NCBI GenBank assembly: GCA_021828045.1
Contig: JAKATI010000011.1
Coordinates: 1-35,203, forward strand
Reading direction: 5' to 3'
Source of the DNA: Pseudomonadota bacterium
Lineage (GTDB): Bacteria > Pseudomonadota > Gammaproteobacteria > JAKAQQ01
Length of the DNA stretch: 35,203 nt
Part shown: positions 28,004-35,203 of the stretch, in pieces
How the letters are laid out: every line of letters starts with the position of its first letter
How positions within the stretch are numbered: the stretch's first letter is position 1
Notes under the pieces: model-generated
Database searches by the model: none
The model's input: only the letters and a program-made list of their open reading frames with translations
Told to the model about the DNA's origin: nothing
Program-made: the position numbers and the translations under genes

Positions 28004-29251
28004 ATGCCTGAAATCCACCCTCACCCGCACGAGACCCACCGGGAGGCGGACTCTCTTCCCGCTCCATCCCCTGCCCCCCGAGAACGGGCCCGGCTCCGGA
28101 TCCTCATGCTGTGCCACTCCCCGTCGTGGGGTGGACTGGAACGGGAGGTCGGCTGGTTGTCCCAAGCACTCGCCGAAAGGGGGCATGCGCTCACGCTGGG
28201 CGTGCTCCCTGGCAGTCCGCTGGCCCGGTTTGCGGATAAGGCCGGGCTTGCCACCCTTTCCGCTGAACTGCCAAGGTACCCCGGACTCCGGTTGTGGGCC
28301 CTCATCCGCTGGATCCGCCGCAACCATCCCGATCTCGTTCACGTCCATACCAGCGAGGACCTGCGCCTTGCCTGGCTCGCGCTATCCTTGGACCCGACCC
28401 ACCCCCCCCTCTACCTGACCCGGCACATGGGGCTCAAGCACCGTCGGGCCGGATATTTCAACCGGAGGATCTACCAGCGGATCCGCCGCCTCTACGCGAT
28501 TTCGAGCTACGTGGCCCAAGGCTTGTACCAAAACGTTCCGATCCCCTCCGACCGGATCCGAATTCTCCCGCCCGGCACTTGGACCGGCCGTCTTGTCCAC
28601 CCACCCTGCTCCCCGGCCGAGGCTCGAAAACAGCTCGGTATCCGCACCCCGACCCAAGGACCCGTGATCGGCATGCTGGGACGCATCACCCCCATGAAGG
28701 GCCATCTCGAATTTCTTGAAGCCCTGTACCAGATCCGGACCAGGCACCCCGAGATCGGTTTCCAAGTGCTCATCGCGGGGGATGCCGGAGCCGATCCCCG
28801 GGAACAACGGCTCCTTGAGACCATCCGGGCACGGGTCCACGACTACGGATTGTCCGACCGAGTCCAACTGATCGGTGAGGTGAACGAATCCACGGTCGCA
28901 CTGATCGCGATGGACCTTTTTGCCTTCCCCTCGCATCTGGAATCCTTTGGCATGGCCCTGGTAGAGGCCATGGCCTGCGGCCTTCCCATCGTGGCCTATG
29001 CCGCAGGTGGAGTCATGGACATCGTCGAACCCGACCGGACCGGACTCCTGGTTCCCGTCCGGAACGTGCCTGCCCTGGCGCAGGCCATGCTCAGGCTAAT
29101 TCAGGACGAGACCCTCTGCCGCCGCCTCGGCCAGAACGCGCGCGCGGCTGCCGACCGCTGGGATATCCGGCAGATCGCAGCTGCTTATGAGGCCGATTTC
29201 TACGGCGACTCCGATGATCCGGACTCCCGGTCTCACGGGAAGAACGGATAA
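28004..29251 (+). CDS. Glycosyltransferase, GT-B fold (GT4/group 1 type)
   Basis: ILMLCHSPSWGGLEREVGWLSQALAERGH; VIGMLGRITPMKGHLEFLEAL; DLFAFPSHLESFGMALVEAMACGLPIVAYAAGGVMDIV. Confidence 0.92.
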   Translation: MPEIHPHPHETHREADSLPAPSPAPRERARLRILMLCHSPSWGGLEREVGWLSQALAERGHALTLGVLPGSPLARFADKAGLATLSAELPRYPGLRLWALIRWIRRNHPDLVHVHTSEDLRLAWLALSLDPTHPPLYLTRHMGLKHRRAGYFNRRIYQRIRRLYAISSYVAQGLYQNVPIPSDRIRILPPGTWTGRLVHPPCSPAEARKQLGIRTPTQGPVIGMLGRITPMKGHLEFLEALYQIRTRHPEIGFQVLIAGDAGADPREQRLLETIRARVHDYGLSDRVQLIGEVNESTVALIAMDLFAFPSHLESFGMALVEAMACGLPIVAYAAGGVMDIVEPDRTGLLVPVRNVPALAQAMLRLIQDETLCRRLGQNARAAADRWDIRQIAAAYEADFYGDSDDPDSRSHGKNG

Positions 29252-29278
29252 TCGCGGGCGCAGTCCGAATCCCGTCTC

Positions 29279-29875
29279 TCAGCCACCCCCTCCGAAAAAC
29301 CCGGGCAGGATCTCCTGGTCGCTGGTCGACGGGTCGGCCCGGACCAAGGCCGGATCCGTGGTCACGATGATCACGCCCGCCATGGGTGTGCCAAACCCGC
29401 CCACCGTCGGCCGCTTGATCGGTACATACACACCGCCCGGTCCCCGTACCAGCTCGGCGTGGACGGGGCAATAGTAAAAATCGAAGCCGGGATGGTGAAA
29501 ACGGAAGGTCAGTGTGTGCACCGGATGGGAAGGGCCCGGCGTACCATCCAGGACTCCCGTGAACCGGGGATCAGGCTTGCCCGTGAGCGGGTTGTACCCC
29601 TGGACCATATGAAGCCCGGTATCCTCGTTCACGAATACCACAGGCTGGCCCGGATACACAGCGACCACGCTTTCCAGGAAAACGTTTTCGCCGTTCATGT
29701 GGATGTAGACCGGACGCGGGGGCAGGGCTGCCGCAAAGACGGTGGGTGCGAACACGAGCACGACCCAGCTGAGAAAGATCCCCCCGGTCCAAAGCCGGGT
29801 TTCGGACAGGAAACGGGAAACACGATGCATGGGCATTCTCCGGATCAGGGTTTCGCGTAGGCTCACTACAGACAT
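29279..29875 (-). CDS. Exported cupredoxin/plastocyanin-like protein
   Basis: Signal peptide then VYIHMNGENVFLESVVAVYPGQPVVFVNEDTGLHMVQGY...FHHPGFDFYYCPVHAELV. Starts at 29875, 29836 or 29830 possible (GGAGA upstream of the last). Confidence 0.75.
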   Translation of the reverse strand: MSVVSLRETLIRRMPMHRVSRFLSETRLWTGGIFLSWVVLVFAPTVFAAALPPRPVYIHMNGENVFLESVVAVYPGQPVVFVNEDTGLHMVQGYNPLTGKPDPRFTGVLDGTPGPSHPVHTLTFRFHHPGFDFYYCPVHAELVRGPGGVYVPIKRPTVGGFGTPMAGVIIVTTDPALVRADPSTSDQEILPGFFGGGG

Positions 29876-29987
29876 CGGATTCAGGATAACCGACCTGGCG
29901 CCGACCGTCCACCCGGATTGCACCGCACCCTGCGACAACGGTCTAGAATAGGAACGGGACCGCATCCGTTTTCCCACGGATTTTCGC

Positions 29988-30590
29988 ATGATGAAACTGT
30001 TCTTGAGTCCGACTTCCCCCTTTGCCCGGAAAGTCAAGGTGGCCCTGATGGAGAAAAACCTCATCCGGGAAGTCGAGGAGATCCGCGTGGATCCCTGGTC
30101 CTCGCCGGCGGAACTGGTCCAGGCCAACCCGCTTTGCCAAGTTCCCACTCTCGTGACCGATGAAGGACTCGCACTCGCGAACAGCGACTCCATTCTGGCC
30201 TGGCTGGAGCATCACACGCCCCAACCGGCCCTGCTGCCTTCAGGCGACCCGGAACGGGGACACGCCATGGCGATTGCCGCCCAAGCCCAGGGCCTCATGC
30301 AGTACACGGTCGACATTGTGCTGGAAAGAAGGCGCCCCACGGCCCAACGATCGGTCACGTTCACCGACCGCCGGATGGCCGCGATCATGCGTGTGGTGAC
30401 CGCTTTGGGTGGGGAGTGGATGCCCATCCCCGGGTTTGGGATCGATGGAATCGGAGTGGCCTGTGCCTTGGGCTATCTCGACCTCCGGCTCCCCGAATAC
30501 CCCTGGCGTGAAGTGTCCCCGGAACTCGCCCGTTGGTATGCCGGGGTGGTCTCCCGTCCTTCCCTCAAGGCCAGTGCCCCGCCCACCTGA
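29988..30590 (+). CDS. Glutathione S-transferase family protein
   Basis: MKLFLSPTSPFARKVKVALMEKNL...ANPLCQVPTLVTDEGLALANSDSILAWLEHH, GST N-terminal thioredoxin fold. Confidence 0.92.
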   Translation: MMKLFLSPTSPFARKVKVALMEKNLIREVEEIRVDPWSSPAELVQANPLCQVPTLVTDEGLALANSDSILAWLEHHTPQPALLPSGDPERGHAMAIAAQAQGLMQYTVDIVLERRRPTAQRSVTFTDRRMAAIMRVVTALGGEWMPIPGFGIDGIGVACALGYLDLRLPEYPWREVSPELARWYAGVVSRPSLKASAPPT

Positions 30591-30796
30591 ACAGGCCGGA
30601 ACCCCGTCTATGGCATAATGACCGGTCCGGAGAAGGCGCGGGCATGCGGTCGGCCTGTCAGGTCCACTCTGCGGAAAACCCCGCACCTCCGGACAGAAAA
30701 CCTATCCATCCTGACTCCGGGTCACCCGCAGGTCGGGCGAAACCGGTACGGAACACAACCTCTCAAGCGATCGGCCATGAACTTTCTCATTGCAGA

Positions 30797-30871
30797 TGGG
30801 GTGTCGCCAAGTGGTAAGGCACGGGGTTTTGATCCCCGCATTCGCAGGTTCGAATCCTGCCACCCCAGCCA
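30797..30871 (+). tRNA. tRNA-Gln (TTG)
   Basis: TGGGGTGTCGCCAAGTGGTAAGGCACGGGGTTTTGATCCCCGCATTCGCAGGTTCGAATCCTGCCACCCCAGCCA; full cloverleaf, anticodon TTG, encoded CCA. Confidence 0.96.
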
Positions 30872-30922
30872 TCCGGCCCGAGGCCGGCCAGCGTTCCGGA
30901 TCCGCGGAACCGGGGTGGGTTC

Positions 30923-31906
30923 ATGGACCACGTGATCCGTAACCCACGTCCGTTCAATGCCGGTCAGGTCATGATTTGTGCCGGCAATGCCAACCCGCCA
31001 TTGGCCCAGAATATCGCAGCGCACCTGCAGCTGCCCTTGGCCCGGATCCAGGTCGGCCGCTTCAGCGATGCCGAGGTGCAGGTCGAAATCCTCGAGAATG
31101 TCCGCGGTCGCGATGTCTTCGTCGTCCAGTCCACCTCGCCTCCCGCGAACGACCATCTCATGGAGCTCCTGGTCCTGGTCGATGCCCTGAGAAGGGCGTC
31201 AGCGGCACGGATCACCGCCCTCGTCCCCTACTTTGGATACGCCCGGCAGGACCGCCGCATGCGGTCGGCCCGGGTTCCCATCACCGCCAAACTGGTCGCC
31301 AACCTGATGGTGACGGCCGGCATCGACCGGCTCGTGGCGGTGGATGTCCACTCGGACCAGATCCAGGGCTTTTTCGACATTCCCTTCGACAATGTCTATG
31401 CCTCTCCGGTGCTTCTCAGCGACATCTGGAAACGCAAGTACCCGAATCTCATCGTCGTCTCCCCGGACATCGGCGGCGTCGCCCGGGCACGCGCCCTGGC
31501 CAAACGGCTGGACGACCGGGATCTGGCCATCATCGACAAGCGTCGCCCCCGGCCGAACGAATCGGAAGTGATGAACATCATCGGGGATGTCGAGGGGCAC
31601 GACTGCATCATCGTCGATGATATCGTGGACACTGCGGGTACCCTGGCCCTGGCGGCCGGAGCCCTCAAGCGTCATGGTGCCCGAAGCGTCGCGGCGTACG
31701 TCACCCACCCGGTCCTGTCGGGCCCGGCGGTGCCGAACCTTCAGCAATCCGAACTGGACGAACTCGTCGTGACGGACTCCATTCCGTTGCCCGAGGAGGC
31801 CCGCCGTTGTCCCAAAATCCGACAGCTCGGAATCGGCGAGCTGCTTGCGGAAACCGTCCGCCGGATCCATGACGAGGAATCCGTGAGCTCCCTGTATGTC
31901 GACTGA
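30923..31906 (+). CDS. prs: Ribose-phosphate pyrophosphokinase
   Basis: [57 protein letters not shown]-binding motif. Confidence 0.97.
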   Translation: MDHVIRNPRPFNAGQVMICAGNANPPLAQNIAAHLQLPLARIQVGRFSDAEVQVEILENVRGRDVFVVQSTSPPANDHLMELLVLVDALRRASAARITALVPYFGYARQDRRMRSARVPITAKLVANLMVTAGIDRLVAVDVHSDQIQGFFDIPFDNVYASPVLLSDIWKRKYPNLIVVSPDIGGVARARALAKRLDDRDLAIIDKRRPRPNESEVMNIIGDVEGHDCIIVDDIVDTAGTLALAAGALKRHGARSVAAYVTHPVLSGPAVPNLQQSELDELVVTDSIPLPEEARRCPKIRQLGIGELLAETVRRIHDEESVSSLYVD

Positions 31907-31977
31907 CTCACCCGTTTTTCTCCGGACCGCCGGTCGCAGCGGTTCGGTTCATTCCACCGGATGACCGAGGAGGTTCC

Positions 31978-32658
31978 ATGTCAAAACATTTTGTCCTGAA
32001 TGCCCAGGATCGACGGGATGCGGGGAAAGGTGCGAGCCGCCGCCTGCGTCGCAACGGTCTCGTTCCCTCCATCTTGTACGGAGGGGAGGACACGCCCCGG
32101 CCCCTCAGTCTCAGCGCCCACGAACTCGGGCACCTGCTGGCCGACGAGGCGTTCTACTCCAGCATCCTCGAAATCCGCCTCGACGGCCAGTCTCTCCAGG
32201 CCGTGCTCAAGGATCTCCAGCGCAATCCGGTCAAAGGGGATGCCACCCACGTGGATCTCCAGCGAGTCCGTTCCGACCAGGCGGTCCGGATGCATATCCC
32301 GTTGCACTTCAAGGGCGAAAGCGTGGCGGTCGGGGTCAAGCAGGGGGGTGGCGTATTGTCCAAGAACCTGATCGAGGTCGAGGTGTCGTGCCTGCCCAAG
32401 GACCTTCCGGAGTTCCTCGAGGTCGACGTGAGTGCCCTCGAGATCGGACAGGCCATCCACCTCTCCCAGATCCCGCTGCCCGAGAACGTGACCCTGGTCG
32501 AACTGCAGCATGGGGCCGAGCATGACCTTCCGGTCGTGGCCGTCCACCATGCCCGAGTCACCCAAGCCAGCGAAGATGCCGAGGTCGCTCCAGTCAGCGC
32601 AGAGGTTCCCGTCATCGGGGAAGAAAAAGAAGGATCGGCTCCCCCATCGTCCGCCTGA
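31978..32658 (+). CDS. rplY: 50S ribosomal protein L25/Ctc (long form)
   Basis: LNAQDRRDAGKGASRRLRRNGLVPSILYGG; TL5 C-terminal domain; syntenic prs-rplY-pth-ychF. Confidence 0.95.
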   Translation: MSKHFVLNAQDRRDAGKGASRRLRRNGLVPSILYGGEDTPRPLSLSAHELGHLLADEAFYSSILEIRLDGQSLQAVLKDLQRNPVKGDATHVDLQRVRSDQAVRMHIPLHFKGESVAVGVKQGGGVLSKNLIEVEVSCLPKDLPEFLEVDVSALEIGQAIHLSQIPLPENVTLVELQHGAEHDLPVVAVHHARVTQASEDAEVAPVSAEVPVIGEEKEGSAPPSSA

Positions 32659-33288
32659 GTGGCAACCCCAGAAACCCTGACGGTGATTCCCAGGGCAATG
32701 GCGGCCTTGGGAAATCCCGGACCTGAATACCCGCTCAGCCGGCACAATGCCGGCTTCTGGTTCGCCGACCGGCTGGCTGCCACGGCCGGGAGCCGATTCC
32801 GTCCTGATCGCCGACTGGGCGGAGATGTAGCCCGTGTCGATCTCTCCGGACACGAGATCCGGATCCTCAAGCCCATGACCTTCATGAACCAGAGCGGGGG
32901 TCCGGTGGGTGCCTTCTGCGGCTACTTCCGGATTCCCGTGGAATCCCTGCTCGTGATCCACGACGATCTGGACCTGCCCACGGGAACCCTCCGGCTCAAG
33001 CGGGGTGGGGGACACGGCGGGCACAACGGGCTACGCGACATCATCGCCCGCTGTGGCAGCGGGTTCATGCGGCTCCGGATCGGCATCGGACGCCCCCCGC
33101 CCGGAATCAACCCAGTTGACTATGTCCTGTCACGACCGGATTCGGAGGATGAGTCGCTTCTCCTGGCGGCAGTGGAGTCCGGGATCAGCCTGCTCCCCCT
33201 GCTTTTTGAAAAGGGCATGGAATCGGTCATGCAGGCCCTCCACACCCGGCGTCCACCCTCCGGACCGGCCCCGGAATCCGGATCATGA
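32659..33288 (+). CDS. pth: Peptidyl-tRNA hydrolase
   Basis: ALGNPGPEYPLSRHNAGFWFADRL; KPMTFMNQSG; GGGHGGHNGLRDI. Start GTG 32659 or ATG 32698. Confidence 0.96.
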   Translation: MATPETLTVIPRAMAALGNPGPEYPLSRHNAGFWFADRLAATAGSRFRPDRRLGGDVARVDLSGHEIRILKPMTFMNQSGGPVGAFCGYFRIPVESLLVIHDDLDLPTGTLRLKRGGGHGGHNGLRDIIARCGSGFMRLRIGIGRPPPGINPVDYVLSRPDSEDESLLLAAVESGISLLPLLFEKGMESVMQALHTRRPPSGPAPESGS

Positions 33289-34382
33289 GTCTCCGGGCCG
33301 GCATCGTGGGGCTACCCAACGTCGGCAAGTCGACGCTGTATAACGCGCTCACCCACGCCGGGGTCGCCGCTGCCAACTATCCCTTCTGCACCATCGACCC
33401 CAACATCGGGGTGATCCCTGTCCCGGATCCACGTCTCGATGCGTTGGCCCGCCTCGTCCATCCGGAGCGGATCATCCCCGCCACCGTCGAATGCGTCGAC
33501 ATCGCGGGACTCGTAGCCGGGGCTTCCCGGGGCGAAGGGCTCGGCAACCAGTTTCTGGCCCATATCCGCGAAACCGACGCCATCATCGAGGTCGTCCGCT
33601 GCTTCGAATCTGAAACCGTGATTCACGTTGGCGGCAAGGTCGATCCACTGTCGGACATCGCCGTCATCGAGACCGAGCTCGCCCTGGCGGATCTCGCAAC
33701 GGTCGAGCGGGCACTCACCCGTGCCCTGTCCCAGGCCAAGTCCGGGAACCGGGAGACACAGGAACGGGCCGCTCTCTTCGAACGCGTCCGGAGGCGGCTT
33801 GACGAAGGGGGTTGGGTACGGACACTCGATCTCAGCGAATCCGAACAGCGGGAAGTCCTCGCTCTCCAGCTGCTCACCCACAAACCGGTGCTGTACCTGG
33901 CCAACGTCGGTGAGGACCGGACCCGGCCACAGGTCCAGGCATGGATGGAGGCGCTCGAAAACCACACCCGCTCCCAAGGGTCCCGGCTCGTTGCCATCTC
34001 CACACAGATCGAAAATGAGCTGGCCGAACTGTCCCCCGACGAGCAACGGACGTTCCTGGCCGAACTGGGGTATGACGAGCCCGGACTCAACCGCCTGATC
34101 CGCGCCATTTATGAACTCCTGGGCCTCGAAACCTTCTTCACGGCCGGACCGAAGGAGGTGCGCGCCTGGACCGTCCCACGGGGGACCCCGGCACCCCAAG
34201 CAGCGGGCGTGATCCATTCGGACTTCGAGCGCGGCTTCATCTCGGCCGAAGTGGTCGCCTACGAGGATTTCTTGTCCTCGGGCAGTGAATCCGCGGCACG
34301 GGCGGCTGGCAAACTCCGCCTTGAAGGCCGGGATTACGTGGTCCGTGATGGCGATGTCGTCCATTTCCGCTTCAACGTCTGA
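33285..34382 (+). CDS. ychF: Redox-regulated ATPase YchF
   Basis: GIVGLPNVGKSTLYNALTHAGVAAANYPFCTIDPNIGVIPVPDPRL; C-terminal TGS domain. Confidence 0.98.
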   Translation: MSLRAGIVGLPNVGKSTLYNALTHAGVAAANYPFCTIDPNIGVIPVPDPRLDALARLVHPERIIPATVECVDIAGLVAGASRGEGLGNQFLAHIRETDAIIEVVRCFESETVIHVGGKVDPLSDIAVIETELALADLATVERALTRALSQAKSGNRETQERAALFERVRRRLDEGGWVRTLDLSESEQREVLALQLLTHKPVLYLANVGEDRTRPQVQAWMEALENHTRSQGSRLVAISTQIENELAELSPDEQRTFLAELGYDEPGLNRLIRAIYELLGLETFFTAGPKEVRAWTVPRGTPAPQAAGVIHSDFERGFISAEVVAYEDFLSSGSESAARAAGKLRLEGRDYVVRDGDVVHFRFNV

Positions 34383-34398
34383 GAGAACACAGGTTTCC

Positions 34399-34428
34399 TT
34401 GACGTTTGGCACCGTTTCCCGGGACAAT
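34399..34428 (+). promoter_or_regulatory. Candidate sigma70-type promoter for tRNA-Met
   Basis: TTGACG - 18 nt - GACAAT, 16 nt upstream of the tRNA. Confidence 0.4.
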
Positions 34429-34444
34429 GGTAGATTCCGATTCA

Positions 34445-34521
34445 GGCTACGTAGCTCAGCCGGTTAGAGCGCGGCACTCATAATGCTGAGGTCGGTGGTT
34501 CGAGTCCACCCGTAGCCACCA
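34445..34521 (+). tRNA. tRNA-Met (CAT), elongator type
   Basis: GGCTACGTAGCTCAGCCGGTTAGAGCGCGGCACTCATAATGCTGAGGTCGGTGGTTCGAGTCCACCCGTAGCCACCA; anticodon CAT; closely resembles E. coli metT. Confidence 0.94.
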
Positions 34522-34625
34522 TTGTTATCAATGAGTTGGGGGGTTGAGTTCGGTTTTTTCCCGCCGTTTCTCTTGCTTCTAAAATTTAGTTAGGGTTTGC
34601 CATAGCGACGCCATATGGTGATATT

Positions 34626-34856
34626 GTGAACAGCGTCGAAAAGCGTCTTTCGCAGATGCGCGCCCAACCCGAAAGGGGATTGGCAGATCGAGGATCTGGA
34701 GACGGTCGCCTCATCATTGGAAGTGCGGGTTAGGAAATCCGGCGGTAGTCATGCCGTATTTTCGCATCCCGCTGCGACCCTGCGCGTCGACCCATCAAGC
34801 CGATTTACATTCGCCAGTTTGTCGATTTGGTCGATGGGATTCGAGGTGCGCCGTGA
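34626..34856 (+). pseudogene. hicA: HicA-type mRNA interferase toxin, frameshifted
   Basis: Three-frame reading gives VNSVEKRLSQMRA / NPKGDWQIEDLETVASSLEVRVRKSGGSHAVFSHPAATLRV / PIKPIYIRQFVDLVDGIRGAP*; includes the SGGSH catalytic-His motif. Two frame changes. Not in ORF track. Confidence 0.75.
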
Positions 34857-35203
34857 GCAACATACCCGCATTCGACAGCTATCCCTTCAGTGTTGAGCCG
34901 CTGCCGACAGAGGAGGGCGGTGGCTATGCCATCACTTTCCCGGGTCTGCCGGGCTGCATCTCCGCTGGCGAAACCGTTGCCCAGGCGATCGCCAATGGTC
35001 GAGAAGCTTTTCAAGCGTGGATGGAATCGATCATCGAGGATGGCAAGCCGATCCCTGAGCCCCACGCCCACGGTGCTGCGGACCCGGCGAAATTCGTACT
35101 TCGTTTGCCGCGCACGCTACACAATCGCCTGACCTCGCGCGAATCAGCCGAAGGTGTCAGCCTGAATTCTCTGGTCCAGACATACGTTGCCGAAGGCTTG
35201 GGT
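34853..35203 (+). CDS. hicB: HicB-type antitoxin, runs off window end
   Basis: GTG at 34853: VSNIPAFDSYPFSVEPLPTEEGGGYAITFPGLPGCISAGETVAQAIANGREAFQAWMESIIEDGKPIPEP...FVLRLPRTLHNRLTSRESAEGVSLNSLVQTYVAEGLG; HicB RNase-H-like domain plus C-terminal RHH-like helix. Overlaps hicA stop (GTGA). Confidence 0.88.
   Translation, partial: MSNIPAFDSYPFSVEPLPTEEGGGYAITFPGLPGCISAGETVAQAIANGREAFQAWMESIIEDGKPIPEPHAHGAADPAKFVLRLPRTLHNRLTSRESAEGVSLNSLVQTYVAEGLG

Noticed and set aside
33312-34427. 371-aa minus-strand ORF
   Set aside because: Antisense to ychF.
1-35203. CRISPR array, rRNA, phage or transposase genes
   Set aside because: No regularly spaced repeats, rRNA sequence or transposase/integrase motifs were seen by eye; only possible IS-end-like palindromes near 24140.
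1-35203. Frequent GGATCCGG/CCGGATC-like words
   Set aside because: Impression of over-representation only; I did not count it against a background model, and codon usage (Ile-Arg, Asp-Pro) may explain it.

Overview
GC-rich proteobacterial chromosomal window, probably gammaproteobacterial by gene order, with mostly housekeeping content and a few accessory islands. Left to right: 5' part of an arsM-like arsenite methyltransferase (-, cut by the window edge). A long translationally coupled minus-strand block follows: yebC-ruvC-ruvA-ruvB-ybgC-tolQ-tolR-tolA-tolB-cpoB-queE-queC, with no pal gene between tolB and cpoB. Next come a YfaZ-like outer-membrane protein, a Bax-like glucosaminidase-domain protein, an AT-rich structured intergenic region and a lone pstB. 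A type IV pilus minor-pilin operon (fimT/gspH-pilV-pilW-pilX-pilY1-small exported ORF-pilE) precedes gshA. A minus-strand copper-type cluster contains a CopD-cupredoxin fusion, CopC, a putative outer-membrane beta-barrel and a small CPVC membrane protein flanked by palindromes. Then come a 1068-aa BNR/sortilin-like beta-propeller protein, a GT1/GT4-type glycosyltransferase, a second cupredoxin-like protein and a GST. The window closes with tRNA-Gln-prs-rplY-pth-ychF-tRNA-Met and a HicAB-type toxin-antitoxin locus whose toxin gene is frameshifted. I see no CRISPR array, rRNA or intact transposase. I found no clearly new multi-gene system. The best leads are the pal-less tol operon, the CopD-cupredoxin cluster, the conserved-position small ORF between pilY1 and pilE, and the AT-rich structured region beside pstB.
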